DNA of 64,000 bases from an uncultured Oribacterium sp. (GTDB lineage: Bacteria > Bacillota > Clostridia > Lachnospirales > Lachnospiraceae): the NCBI GenBank assembly GCA_946413525.1, contig CAMKKZ010000006.1, positions 99,013 through 163,012 of the forward strand. Direction: 5' to 3'. A model generated the notes under the pieces. That model saw nothing but the letters and a program-made list of their open reading frames with translations, was not told the origin of the DNA and made no database searches. A program made the position numbers and the translations under genes. Shown piece by piece: positions 25,926 through 34,008 of this stretch; within the stretch, counting starts at the first letter, position 1, and each line of letters starts with the position of its first letter.

Positions 25926-26123
25926 TTCCACCTGTACGGTTGCCATCCAAAGCGATATTTTGATACGGTTTACCGTAATCAAAATATCGCTTTGGATGAG
26001 CAACCTACCCCTAAATGAGCAAAACGATTTGCGAAGCAAATCTTTAAGCACGCGAAGCGGGCGGTTTTGCGAATTTAGGGGTATTCAGAATGGCCTTCAG
26101 GCCATTAAACCGTACAGGTGGAA
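25926..26123. repeat. Cloverleaf-like nested palindrome
   Basis: An outer 16-bp stem (25926-25941/26108-26123) encloses three arms. Arm A has a perfect 20-bp stem (25945-25964/25978-25997) extended by ACGGT/ACCGT. Arm B has ACCCCTAAAT/ATTTAGGGGT (26007-26016/26073-26082) plus GCAAAAC/GTTTTGC, and itself encloses GATTTGC/GCAAATC. Arm C is AATGGCC/GGCCATT (26089-26106). No coding frame is convincing. Confidence 0.85.
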
Positions 26124-26149
26124 TTTTTTTACCTATATTTTTCTTTGAT

Positions 26150-26188
26150 TTCATACCCGCCTCGCGGCAAACGCGAGGCGGGTATGAA
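26150..26188. terminator. Strong 17-bp hairpin between convergent genes
   Basis: A perfect 17-bp stem (26150-26166/26172-26188, starting TTCATACCCGCC) with a 5-base loop lies past the ends of the symporter and the wall-binding gene. It lacks a T-run, so termination is only likely by position. An 8-bp TACATTAA microsatellite follows near 26208-26236. Confidence 0.45.
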
Positions 26189-26230
26189 TGGTTACAATTA
26201 TAAATATAAATACATTAATACATTAATACA

Positions 26231-27049
26231 TTAATACAGCTTCCCTTCAATCATCAGGACGTTGTTGCCTTCTTCAGAGTCGGAGATATACTCTAAGACT
26301 ATCTTGCTCTTACCGGATACTTTTGCGGTAAAGTCAAAAGAACTTTTCCTGCCGACACGATGTTCTTTGACTTTTTTCCCGTCAACATAAAGTTTCAATG
26401 TGCCTTCTGCGTCATTGTCAAAGCCTTCCTCTGTCACGAAGTATGCCTTGAAGTTGTCGTAGTTCTCGTTCTCAAATTCTACATAGGACCGTGCCCCGGA
26501 GCAAAACTCCAGAACATCGTTATGCATTTCACCATTGTAAGCGTATGCTGTTCCCATGGAATAAACGTTCTTTGAGGTGTACACATCTTCTTCGCCCAGG
26601 AATAAAACCTCCTTTTTATCGTTATAATTATACCCGTTGTTGTAGGCACTATTTGAGCTGGCGTTGTTTCCATAGAAATTATATGTATTTCCGATTCCGC
26701 CAAAGTTGTAAATGTTCGTGATATTGTTATTGATGATATTGGTAGTATTGGTGATATTAACGATCTTTGTCACCCTGATGTTGTTCTGTATCCAGGCACC
26801 ACTCCCGTCAACATAATAACCATCAGGCGTCATCTGATTCGCATACATATATCCATTCGGACCAAAATAATAACACTCTGCTGTGCCATCATTATTACCA
26901 TCTATCCACTCCCATTGATTGGCAGGGTAGCTGCCATCGTTCCTCTGATACCACCAACCGTTGTTATCGCTTCTCCAGTTTGCCATGCAGGTAAAAGAGA
27001 AAAGTATAGCGGAAATCAAAGTAAGGCTAAGCATCATAATCTTTTTCAT
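26231..27049 (-). CDS. Secreted wall-binding-repeat protein with NPCBM-like domain
   Basis: This 272-residue exported protein begins with signal peptide MKKIMMLSLTLISAILFSFTCMA. Residues ~25-90 hold aromatic-rich repeats (WRSDNNGWWYQRNDGSYPANQWEWIDG, YYFGPNGYMYAN, YYVDGSGAW) like choline/glucan-binding wall-attachment repeats. An Asn-rich linker follows. Residues ~145-272 (LFLGEEDVYTSKNVY...SYVEFENENYDNFKAYFV...LKLYVDGKKV) resemble an NPCBM-type carbohydrate-binding beta-sandwich. It likely sits on the envelope and binds glycans; there is no catalytic motif. AGGAGG precedes the ATG, and a small AGTGGG/CCCACT hairpin lies just upstream. Confidence 0.8.
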   Translation of the reverse strand: MKKIMMLSLTLISAILFSFTCMANWRSDNNGWWYQRNDGSYPANQWEWIDGNNDGTAECYYFGPNGYMYANQMTPDGYYVDGSGAWIQNNIRVTKIVNITNTTNIINNNITNIYNFGGIGNTYNFYGNNASSNSAYNNGYNYNDKKEVLFLGEEDVYTSKNVYSMGTAYAYNGEMHNDVLEFCSGARSYVEFENENYDNFKAYFVTEEGFDNDAEGTLKLYVDGKKVKEHRVGRKSSFDFTAKVSGKSKIVLEYISDSEEGNNVLMIEGKLY

Positions 27050-27137
27050 AATAATCCTCCTAAGAGTGGGTTTAGCCCACTTTAATTCAATAACAAACGG
27101 ATACGGTATTGTATCACCAAGTCTCTTTTTTCAGTTT

Positions 27138-28091
27138 TTATAGAGGCGTACCAAAAATCTGTACCCAGAACAGGTTTCCGTCCGCGTCTTTGTAAAGGCC
27201 GATTCCGACTTCTTTGTAATCACCAAGAATATTCGCCCTGTGACCGTCTGAATTCATCCAGTCCTGCATGACTTCGGAAGCTGTTTCCTGCCCCCATGCA
27301 ATATTTTCTCCACACATCTGATAGTTGTAATTGATTTCTCCAAGAACAGTATAGAAATCACTTCCGTCTGGTCTTTGATGCGCGAAATTCTTTTCCAACT
27401 CGGCAGCCCGTATTGAAGCCGCTTTCATAAGCTTATCGTTAGCCGAGACATTTTTCAGACCGCGTGAGGAGCGTTCCCTGTTGATGATGTTCACCACCTC
27501 CTGAATACGCTCATCGTTGGAAGGAATCTTCGTCCCTGCATTTTCATCCTCGGTCCTTTCCTGCTCATTCTCAGCATTCTGCTGCTCATCACGAGAGGAA
27601 TTATTCTTTCCTTCTTCTTTCCCGGCCTCCCTGCCTTCATCATTTTTCTCCTCGTCCCTTTTATTTTCGGATGTTCCGGACGTATTTCCATTTTCGTCAT
27701 TGGATCCAAGGAACCCCCACATTCCTTCCTCAATGCCCAGATCCTTCAGCATGTCGTCAATTGAAGAGGAAAAGTGATTTTGACGGAATTTCTGCATCCT
27801 GTCCCAAAGCTTGTTGCGCCGGTTTGTATGTTGACGGTACAGTTCCTCGGCATCGATCCAGGATCCGTTCTCCCATGAATCATGGAAAGAAAAGACTTCT
27901 TCAGACGAATCAGAATCTCCAAAGGAATGAAAGGAGTTTCCGAATGAGAAAGCAGAGCTTGATGAGTAGAATGAACCATGATTGTTGTTAACACTGCCTT
28001 GTTTGAAACTCCATTCGTTGGCAAATGAGGAAAAAGAAATCATCAAGCCGCAAAGCATGGTGAAAAGCGCTGCAATTCTTCTTTTGAACAT
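27138..28091 (-). CDS. Secreted CAP/SCP-domain protein
   Basis: I start at ATG 28091 (MFKRRIAALFTMLCGLMISF), with GGAGGT 7-8 bases upstream; the frame extends to 28124 without a site. A signal peptide is followed by a Ser/Phe-rich stretch, a highly charged low-complexity linker (ENKRDEEKNDEGREAGKEEGK type) and a C-terminal CAP domain (last ~120 residues). The CAP signature is clear: INRERSSRG, FAHQRPDGSDF, GENIAWGQ and WMNSDGHRANIL, including the two His and Glu of the conserved pocket. Bacterial CAP proteins of this YkwD type are extracellular and often linked to sporulation or envelope functions; the activity is undefined. Confidence 0.88.
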   Translation of the reverse strand: MFKRRIAALFTMLCGLMISFSSFANEWSFKQGSVNNNHGSFYSSSSAFSFGNSFHSFGDSDSSEEVFSFHDSWENGSWIDAEELYRQHTNRRNKLWDRMQKFRQNHFSSSIDDMLKDLGIEEGMWGFLGSNDENGNTSGTSENKRDEEKNDEGREAGKEEGKNNSSRDEQQNAENEQERTEDENAGTKIPSNDERIQEVVNIINRERSSRGLKNVSANDKLMKAASIRAAELEKNFAHQRPDGSDFYTVLGEINYNYQMCGENIAWGQETASEVMQDWMNSDGHRANILGDYKEVGIGLYKDADGNLFWVQIFGTPL

Positions 28092-28190
28092 AATATACCT
28101 CCATTCATAAACATCATTATCCATAGTATATTTTTACGATGCATAGTTTATACCTACGCATATACCCTCGATTTTCTCATTGACGCTTCT

Positions 28191-28440
28191 GAACCGTGTT
28201 TTGGTCATGTCGGAAAGAGGGATAGTAAAATAAATCATATTGAATCCTTGATGGCCGGGTTCTCCCGGATGAGTTTTTCCGAACCGTGTTTTGTTCGTGT
28301 CGGAAAGGGGGATAGTAAAATGAATCGTATTGAATCCTTGATGGCCGGGTTCTCCCGGATGGTTTTTTCCGAACCGTGTTTTGTTCGTGTCGGAAAGAGG
28401 GATAGTAAAATAATACATATTGAATCCATGATGGGGGCAT
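28191..28440. repeat. 90-bp tandem repeat, nearly three units
   Basis: Units begin at 28191, 28281 and 28371 (GAACCGTGTTTTG...). Each holds a short CCGGG/CCCGG hairpin and TATTGAATCC. Because the period is divisible by three, several frames stay open, but I see no gene here. Confidence 0.85.
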
Positions 28441-28484
28441 GTGAAGATAGATGTTTCAGGGAATTCGAAATGAAAGCAAACTTT

Positions 28485-28520
28485 CCATTTTGAATTCTTT
28501 GAAATACAGAGGGCTCTGAA
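28485..28520 (+). repeat. Half-site related to the 16508 hairpin, copy 1
   Basis: CCATTTTGAATTCTTTGAAA followed by TACAGAGGGC matches the right arm of the 28-bp hairpin at 16550-16577, with a few changes. Confidence 0.6.
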
Positions 28521-28528
28521 TAAAGGCA

Positions 28529-28574
28529 AAAAGCAGGGCATGAATGTCTCCTGAGACATTCATGCCCTGCTTTT
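28529..28574. terminator. Bidirectional terminator-like hairpin
   Basis: A 21-bp perfect stem (28529-28549/28554-28574) around ATGAATGTCT has loop CCTG and A/T runs on both outer sides. The stem resembles the head palindrome of the modular repeats (GACATGAATG). It lies beyond the rex stop. Confidence 0.6.
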
Positions 28575-28701
28575 GTAAATGAAGTGTGTATTTGGCAAAC
28601 TTATCCGCAGTCATCTTTCGCGGCTTCATGTTGACGTTCAGATTCGCTTCCCGCCTTGTCCGCTTTCATGATTTCGGATAATTGCAAATAGAAAAAACAT
28701 T

Positions 28702-28740
28702 CCATTTTGAATTCCCTGAAATCCAGAGAGTGCTGAAAAG
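28702..28740 (+). repeat. Half-site related to the 16508 hairpin, copy 2
   Basis: CCATTTTGAATTCCCTGAAA followed by TCCAGAGAGTGCTGAAAAG repeats the element at 28485-28520 about 217 bases away. Confidence 0.6.
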
Positions 28741-28782
28741 TTACATAATGAATAAGAGATGTATTCTGATCTTAATAGCATC

Positions 28783-29463
28783 TTAATAGCGCCATTTCCT
28801 ATGCGGCACGCCAGCCCGCCTTGTGCCATTATCATCATAGTATTCGTTCAATCTGTAGGACAGGCACATCAAGGGTTCTGCGAGATGCACATTTTCAACA
28901 GCTATGTCATTGGGAACTTCGAGATCCAGGTTTGTGAAATTCCATATGCCTGTAATGCCAATTTCTATAAGCCGAGCGGCTGTTTCCTCGGCTTCGTCCT
29001 CGGGTATGCAGATGGCGGCAATGGAAACATTGTTTTCTTTGACAATTCTCTCCATATCTTCCATAGGGTAAATTGGGAATCCTTCCGCTGGTGTTTGGGA
29101 AAGTTCGGGATCCTTGTCGAAAATTGCGCATACTCTGAACCCTCTGTTCAGAAAATCCCCATAGCGGACAAGAGCCTTCCCTAGATTCCCGGCCCCTATG
29201 ATAATGAGCTTGTTTTCGTGATCGATATTCAGTATCTTTCCTATCTCATCGTGAAGTTTTGCAATATTATATCCATACCCCTGCTGCCCGAAAGTTCCAA
29301 ACTGATTGAGATCCTGCCGGATCTGTGAAGAGGTCACCTGCATTATTTCAGCCAGGCTGCCGGAGTTGATTCGTACAATGCCTTTTTCCATCAAATCTTC
29401 GAGATATCGATAGTAACGAGGGAGTCTGCGAATGACGGCAGGTGATATAGGTTTCTTTGCCAT
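28783..29463 (-). CDS. rex: Redox-sensing transcriptional repressor Rex
   Basis: This 226-residue NADH/NAD+ sensor represses fermentation and respiration genes when NADH is low. The N-terminal winged helix begins with PAVIRRLPRYYRYLEDL, and SSQIRQDLNQFGTFGQQGYGYN is the invariant Rex DNA-recognition signature. The C-terminal Rossmann domain shows IIGAGNLGKALVRY (NAD-binding glycine loop) and the swapped C-terminal helix. GGAG is 10 bases upstream of the ATG. It is flanked by noncoding repeats, so probably monocistronic. I found no clear Rex operator in the window. Confidence 0.97.
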   Translation of the reverse strand: MAKKPISPAVIRRLPRYYRYLEDLMEKGIVRINSGSLAEIMQVTSSQIRQDLNQFGTFGQQGYGYNIAKLHDEIGKILNIDHENKLIIIGAGNLGKALVRYGDFLNRGFRVCAIFDKDPELSQTPAEGFPIYPMEDMERIVKENNVSIAAICIPEDEAEETAARLIEIGITGIWNFTNLDLEVPNDIAVENVHLAEPLMCLSYRLNEYYDDNGTRRAGVPHRKWRY

Positions 29464-29554
29464 ATTATTTCTCCAATCAGAGTTTTAACCGATTGTATCA
29501 TGAAGGTTGACATTTTACAAGAGATAGAAAGGGCAGTCATTCCCGAAAGATTTT

Positions 29555-30346
29555 TCAGCCAAGCACAAAGGAGAGCGCGCGATCCAGATAGGCATTCCAG
29601 AAGGTCCAGTTGTGACGTCCCGGGCCTTCTTCATAGAGAAAGTCCGCTTTTTCCTTTTCCAGGAAGCTTCGAAAAATCTGATTCACGGAATAAAGTGAAT
29701 CCTCTGTACCGATGGCCAGGTATATTTTTGGAAGCGGTCCGCCTTTTGCCTTGAGCTTTTTGTACTGAATCTCAGGATTCTTGTCTGAAGATGCCAGACT
29801 GTTCGGATCGCCAAAAATGTCCCGGATCATTGCGGGAGGGAGTATGTCTTCAAAATGCGCGCCATCGGGGCCTGCGTCCAGCATGCGCAGGGCGGAGGAA
29901 AGGGCAATGCAGGAAGAGAAGGTTTCAGGGTATTCCAATGCTATGTGCAGTGCCCCGTAACCGCCCATGGACAATCCGCCAATGATCGTGTCCTCCCGGC
30001 TGCCGCAGAAGGAAAAAACTTTGCGGATATAACTGGGCAGTTCCTCTCCGACATAGGTGGCATAATTCCCACCGGCATACCCACGATCCAGATAAAAGGA
30101 ATTTCCGACTGTGGGCATGAAAACGGCGAGGTTATATTGGATGGCCATTTCCTGGGCTACACCGCCATATAGCCAGTCCGTATCCGTGCCGGTCAGTCCG
30201 TGCAGGAGAATCAGGGATTTCGGGGGACGATTATAATGACGGCGATCCTTTACTTCCTCCATGTTTACATCATTGGGAAGTACAAATGCAAAGTTGGCGT
30301 GCTGCATAATAGAGTCTGCGTGAAATTCCATTCTTCCGCTTGCCAT
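29555..30346 (-). CDS. Esterase of the alpha/beta-hydrolase (EstA/esterase D) family
   Basis: This 263-residue cytoplasmic esterase is similar to tributyrin esterase/S-formylglutathione-hydrolase-type enzymes. The oxyanion region is LILLHGLTGTDTDW (about 45-58), the nucleophile elbow is GGLSMGGYGAL with Ser126, and a C-terminal catalytic His is in GPGRHNWTFW (about 240). There is no signal peptide. The likely substrates are short-chain or acetylated esters. GAGGT is 7 bases upstream of the ATG. It follows no other gene on its strand closely, and an inverted-repeat element lies upstream. Confidence 0.9.
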   Translation of the reverse strand: MASGRMEFHADSIMQHANFAFVLPNDVNMEEVKDRRHYNRPPKSLILLHGLTGTDTDWLYGGVAQEMAIQYNLAVFMPTVGNSFYLDRGYAGGNYATYVGEELPSYIRKVFSFCGSREDTIIGGLSMGGYGALHIALEYPETFSSCIALSSALRMLDAGPDGAHFEDILPPAMIRDIFGDPNSLASSDKNPEIQYKKLKAKGGPLPKIYLAIGTEDSLYSVNQIFRSFLEKEKADFLYEEGPGRHNWTFWNAYLDRALSFVLG

Positions 30347-30385
30347 GGTGACCTCGCTTTCGTTGTAATATAAGGGCGTTTACGT

Positions 30386-30540
30386 AAAACGCGGTAACTG
30401 TTCAGCAAGGCTGAACAGTTACGCCTCGGGCGTGGCGCTTACGCGCATTCCCAGTACGCCCGAGGCTTGCTTTCCGGCACTTTCGTGCGCGCCTCGCAGC
30501 AAGTGCGAGGTGCTAACTGAACAGTTACAAAACGCGTTTC
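30386..30540. repeat. GTAACTGTTCAGC-type hairpin chain, copy 1
   Basis: Perfect hairpin GTAACTGTTCAGC (30393-30405)/GCTGAACAGTTAC (30410-30422) is followed by GCCTCGGGCGT/ACGCCCGAGGC and CCTCGCA/TGCGAGG. A second CTGAACAGTTAC lies near the end, and outer AAACGCG/CGCGTTT closes the element. It lies between the divergent esterase and secreted-protein genes. A diverged reverse-oriented copy is at 34852-34925. Confidence 0.85.
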
Positions 30541-30683
30541 ATTCCTGGTGCCGCGGATAAACCCGCCTGTTTCATAATGCCGGGATTAGTATAGCATAAG
30601 GAATGATTTTTGTAACTATCTGCCGTGCTGACTGAAAGGCACCAGTTCCTAACATTTCCTTAAAGAAAATGTATGACTTTATT

Positions 30684-30714
30684 ACTTTTATGAAATAAAA
30701 GTTATGGTTATAAT
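30684..30714 (+). promoter_or_regulatory. Promoter with overlapping palindrome
   Basis: TATAAT (30709-30714) lies 33 bases upstream of the start at 30747. A perfect palindrome ACTTTTAT-GAA-ATAAAAGT (30684-30702) covers the -35 position, which itself is a poor match, so an operator or activator site is plausible. Confidence 0.45.
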
Positions 30715-30746
30715 AAGTGTTTATAGATGAAAGGAGGTAATTCGCA

Positions 30747-31580
30747 ATGTATAAAAAGGGAATAAGCAAAATTCTATATAAAGCTATGCTTACGACGTTC
30801 GCTGCGGCTTCTATTGCGGCCGTTATGAGCTTTGGTGCATTCGCGGCGGATCCATTCAGTCCCCGATGGATCATGGACAGCAGGCAGGTCTGGCATTACC
30901 GTATGAACGATGGGAGGTATGCCACGGATGCCTGGATTCATGACGAGGTCAACGGGGACTGGTACTTGATTGATGTCAATGGCAATATGTTGGCGGGGAT
31001 GTTTTCTTCCTACGGGAGATATTACTATCTGGATACTGTAAGGGGGACGGGGCACTATGGAAGGCTCCTTAAAAATGGCCAGAGCGTAAATGGTGTGACG
31101 GTCAGGGCTGAAACCTCGCAGGCATACGAAGGTGCCCTGAGCCTTGATACCCTGAACGAACTGGAGTCCGTGGGTTATAGCAGAGATACCGCAACAGAAG
31201 TTTCCGGGACGAAGCATGTCGAAAACGGGGAAGTTACTTATGTGGGCAGCAGCGATATTGATAGCCTGATTGGGAGTAGCAACGGGAGTTCCGGCACAAC
31301 GGGCGGTTATGTGAGTGGTTCCGTCGCTTCGACAGGAAGCTCCAAGAATGCTTTTGTCGGCGATAGCAGTGCTGTTGATGATGGTAGTTCAAGCGGGCCG
31401 GGCGTATACAGTGGGAATGGCACGTCCATGAATCAGCCTTCTTCCGGTGGAAGCGGTTCCTCGTATGGAGGGCAGGATGACTCGAACATTATTCCGGCCG
31501 GCAGCCAGCAAGTGGATAACATGCTGACGGATGCAGGCTTGCCGGTGAATTCAGGGCCGAACACGTCCTCCGCCGGCTAA
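30747..31580 (+). CDS. Secreted protein with wall-binding-like repeats and Ser/Gly-rich tail
   Basis: This 277-residue exported protein has a signal peptide ending near FGAFAA. Residues ~35-115 contain aromatic repeats (WHYRMNDGRYATDAWIHDEVNGDWYLIDVNGNMLAGMF, YYYLDTVRG) resembling choline/glucan-binding wall repeats. The last ~110 residues are Ser/Gly-rich and unstructured (SSNGSSGTTGGYVSGSVASTGSS and similar), with no LPXTG sorting motif. AAAGGAGGT at 8 bases is an ideal ribosome site. It shares style with the protein at 26231 but is not obviously homologous beyond the repeats. Probable envelope-associated protein of unknown role. Confidence 0.8.
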   Translation: MYKKGISKILYKAMLTTFAAASIAAVMSFGAFAADPFSPRWIMDSRQVWHYRMNDGRYATDAWIHDEVNGDWYLIDVNGNMLAGMFSSYGRYYYLDTVRGTGHYGRLLKNGQSVNGVTVRAETSQAYEGALSLDTLNELESVGYSRDTATEVSGTKHVENGEVTYVGSSDIDSLIGSSNGSSGTTGGYVSGSVASTGSSKNAFVGDSSAVDDGSSSGPGVYSGNGTSMNQPSSGGSGSSYGGQDDSNIIPAGSQQVDNMLTDAGLPVNSGPNTSSAG

Positions 31581-31602
31581 GGCAAAGCTGTATTTCTTTC
31601 AC

Positions 31603-31690
31603 CCTTTGACTTAATGCCGCAGGCATTGAGTCCCATTTGTGTCGCGCCAGTGGCTCAAATGAAGTATGAAAGGCTTGCCTTTCATGCTTT
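31603..31690 (+). repeat. GCCGCAGGC-type hairpin repeat, copy 2
   Basis: TTTGACTTAATGCCGCAGGC starts the element, and TGAAAGGCTTGCCTTTCA (about 31668-31684) ends it. The terminal hairpin contains the stop codon of the minus-strand gene at 31682. Confidence 0.85.
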
Positions 31691-33073
31691 GTCAGCAGGG
31701 AGCTTTGCCATCATAAAATCCAGAACCATCAATATGGCAATGCCGCATTCCAGGAGCACGATGCCGGGCAGGAGCCTTCGGAAGGTGCCGGCCCCTTTCG
31801 CGAACCATATGCCAAACGGCAGGGCGATCAGGAGTATAAAGCTGCATGACAGGCGCAGCCGATACATTTTTCCCAGACGTTCTGCCTGGATTGCCGCCGC
31901 AAGTAAAGGCGCGCGGCTGTCCGCGTTGCTTTCAAGGGCAACGTTTTCACCATATGGATAAATGTCTGCTTCTCCCTCCCATTCCGCGGAATGGGAGGGT
32001 TCGTCATTTTCTTCCATGTCTTTGTCCCCGGCATCGTTGGGGTTCCTCCCGCCGAAGGGGATGAGGCCGAACAGCTTTTTTTTGCCCCGGTTTCCGCTTC
32101 CTTCTGTTTCCCATGCTTCTGAGCCGATGTTTTCGTTTTCATAGTCGGAAGGGTAGATTTCCGGCACGTTACCGTCAGAGTAGTTTCCCTGGGCCATCCT
32201 GGCAGAATCGCTATTCGAAATATTGTCGGCTTGATAGACGTCGTGCCCGTTTCCGACTGTATTTCCGGAAAAGTTCTGGAAGGGCTTCATGAAGGGAAGC
32301 TTCGGACGGAATGTATTTTGTCCCATACTGCTTCCGTTCCCGGCACCTGGGGAATCCGGAAGGAAACGGAATACTCCGTCGGAGGAGAGGATCGCGCTGT
32401 TCCATGCCGTAATATTTCGGTCACCTTCGGAAGGCGGATTGTCTGACAGCAGCCGTTCATTTTCCTGCCTGGGATTTTTCTGATCCTGCATTTGTGTCAG
32501 CACCTTTTCCCTCCTGGCTTTCTCGAGGTTATGGCGGACAATGCGGACGAGGTCATCCATCTTGAAGAATTGCTTGCAGCTTTCCTGGAACAGTGTATAA
32601 GCCATGATGACCGTGCGGTCTGAATCATAGTCGATTTTCTTCAGTACCCAGTCCAACAGGATGGACAGGGATATGGAGAAATTTTCCTTATATTCCGGGA
32701 GAAGGGTGAACAGGTAGCACTCATGTTCCTGGTCAAAGAAGATGGCTGCCGGATCGAGGTAAATCAGAGTTTCCGGCAGCAGGAATTCTTCCATACGGGA
32801 AAGCAGCGCGTCAATGGAGTTGATAAGGGAAGCCACATCCTGGCAGCCCATTTTTCGCATTTCAAAATGTTTTTCCATTGACTCTACGGAGGAAATGTCA
32901 TATTGAATCCATTGGGTGCCATTCTGTTCGCGGAGGGAAAGTGGGATTGCCCCGGGAATTTTGGTGTTCAGAAGCATCTTTGTCTCATAATTCCCTTCAT
33001 CGTATACTGCGTCTTCGATATACATATAGCTGTGCTTTATGTTGTTTTCATAATGAATTGCTTTGTTTTCCAT
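31682..33073 (-). CDS. Tad-locus accessory protein (DUF6382-like)
   Basis: This 463-residue protein starts at ATG 33073 (AGGAG 7 bases upstream; ATG 33079 is too close). The N-terminal ~200 residues (HYENNIKHSYMYIEDAVYD...GAIPLSLREQNGTQWIQYDIS...) resemble the DUF6382 domain that accompanies Tad pilus genes in Clostridia. A long disordered linker (about 200-375) follows. Two transmembrane helices lie near the end (LRLSCSFILLIALPFGIWF, LLPGIVLLECGIAILMVLDFMM). I see no FHA domain, which often follows DUF6382. It is the last gene of the Tad operon and may be a membrane scaffold or regulator. The final stop is supplied by a hairpin repeat. Confidence 0.65.
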   Translation of the reverse strand: MENKAIHYENNIKHSYMYIEDAVYDEGNYETKMLLNTKIPGAIPLSLREQNGTQWIQYDISSVESMEKHFEMRKMGCQDVASLINSIDALLSRMEEFLLPETLIYLDPAAIFFDQEHECYLFTLLPEYKENFSISLSILLDWVLKKIDYDSDRTVIMAYTLFQESCKQFFKMDDLVRIVRHNLEKARREKVLTQMQDQKNPRQENERLLSDNPPSEGDRNITAWNSAILSSDGVFRFLPDSPGAGNGSSMGQNTFRPKLPFMKPFQNFSGNTVGNGHDVYQADNISNSDSARMAQGNYSDGNVPEIYPSDYENENIGSEAWETEGSGNRGKKKLFGLIPFGGRNPNDAGDKDMEENDEPSHSAEWEGEADIYPYGENVALESNADSRAPLLAAAIQAERLGKMYRLRLSCSFILLIALPFGIWFAKGAGTFRRLLPGIVLLECGIAILMVLDFMMAKLPADKA

Positions 33074-33114
33074 AATCATTCTCCTGTCTCAGTTCTGTGC
33101 TTTTTCATCTGTCT

Positions 33115-33378
33115 TTATCCGTCTTCCCCACCCTCGTCCTGCCCTTCTTCAACATCCGCGGCATCAGCGACTGATTCCAATATGGTAGCTGCACGCGCGA
33201 AAGATTCAGGTTTGAACAGCTTTTTTTCCATTTCGGCGGTATGGGCATTGGCCTCCTCGCATAGGATTTCCTTCGCATTGCCTGCCACCGTATGATGCAG
33301 GCGCACCGTTCCGTTAACCAGGCCTAAAATGACCAGGAAAGTGATGCCCATGACATAGCTCATCTCAACCGTGTTCAT
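33115..33378 (-). CDS. Small membrane protein of the Tad operon
   Basis: This 87-residue protein has an N-terminal transmembrane helix (MSYVMGITFLVILGLVNGTV), then a helix with HHTVAGNAKEILCEEANAHTAEMEKKLF and an acidic tail. The topology (short N-terminus, single helix, charged amphipathic region) is pseudopilin-like, though no processing site is evident. GGAGGT at 9 bases supports the start. It lies between the prepilin peptidase and the DUF6382-like gene. Unrecognised family. Confidence 0.65.
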   Translation of the reverse strand: MNTVEMSYVMGITFLVILGLVNGTVRLHHTVAGNAKEILCEEANAHTAEMEKKLFKPESFARAATILESVADAADVEEGQDEGGEDG

Positions 33379-33412
33379 ATAAGGGAACCTCCGTTTCTCT
33401 GAAATGCAATGA

Positions 33413-33488
33413 GTAGGTTTTTCCGCAGCACAAGAAACGCTGCGCCAAATACGGTATTAACTATGCTTGATGCATAGTTAATACCTAC
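33413..33488 (+). repeat. Modular palindromic repeat, minimal form (core copy 6)
   Basis: Inverted ends GTAGGT (33413-33418) and ACCTAC (33483-33488) enclose a CCGCAGC hairpin, the core CGCCAAATACGG (33443-33454) and a 29-base palindrome around TTAACTATGC/GCATAGTTAA. It equals the 5379 element minus its two middle hairpins. Confidence 0.88.
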
Positions 33489-33492
33489 AGAA

Positions 33493-33990
33493 TCAGACTG
33501 CCAGAATCCAATAAAGGGCAGGCAGCATGCAGGGTATAAATGGGATGCTTTTGCCTTTCATGCTGACATTTTTCAGGCAGCCGTAGGATAGTATGGCAAT
33601 TGCGGCAATCCCGCTTGTCAGGATTCCGATGACCAGCATGAGGCATATGGCCTGAAAAGGAAGATAACATCCGGCAACAATGAGAAAAAACCCGTCCCCA
33701 AAGCCCAGGGCCTCTTCCGTCAGTATGCTGCAAAAGAATAACAAAAGTCCGGGCAGGAAGGAAAGGAGGGCTGAGAAAATTCGCGATAGTGCCGAGGGGA
33801 GCGGCAATGTGAGGATATTATCCTGAAAAATTAGCCGGCCCAGGCAGAAAGGAATGCCGATCAGGAGGAATATGACAAAAAAGGATCTAGGAATGCATTT
33901 TTTCCATCCGTCATGCAGCGCGCATAGGAAAAAAAAGAATAGAAAAATAAAAACAGAAAGTCGTGAAATATTAAAGGATTGTAATTGCAT
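33493..33990 (-). CDS. Type IV prepilin peptidase (TadV/CpaA-like)
   Basis: This 165-residue A24-family aspartic membrane protease cleaves the Flp pilin leader. The two catalytic aspartates are visible: Asp27 in LHDGWKKCIP (the D-x4-IP type) and Asp99 in the GFGD motif. About six hydrophobic segments fill the rest, and no N-methyltransferase domain is present, as in CpaA/TadV peptidases. GGAAAGAG precedes the ATG. It lies downstream of the TadE-like gene in the pilus operon. Confidence 0.9.
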   Translation of the reverse strand: MQLQSFNISRLSVFIFLFFFFLCALHDGWKKCIPRSFFVIFLLIGIPFCLGRLIFQDNILTLPLPSALSRIFSALLSFLPGLLLFFCSILTEEALGFGDGFFLIVAGCYLPFQAICLMLVIGILTSGIAAIAILSYGCLKNVSMKGKSIPFIPCMLPALYWILAV

Positions 33991-34008
33991 AGAGTTTCTC
34001 TTTCCGGC

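Noticed and set aside
28191..28440. Possible CRISPR array
   Set aside because: Units are contiguous 90-bp tandem repeats without unique spacers, and no cas genes are present.
28134..28559. 141-residue minus-strand frame with 30-residue repeats
   Set aside because: Produced by the 90-bp tandem repeat; no start signal, and other frames are open as well.
28740..29600. Rex operator (TTGTTAA-type palindrome)
   Set aside because: No convincing TTGTTAAnnnnnnTTAACAA-like site near rex or elsewhere in the window by eye.
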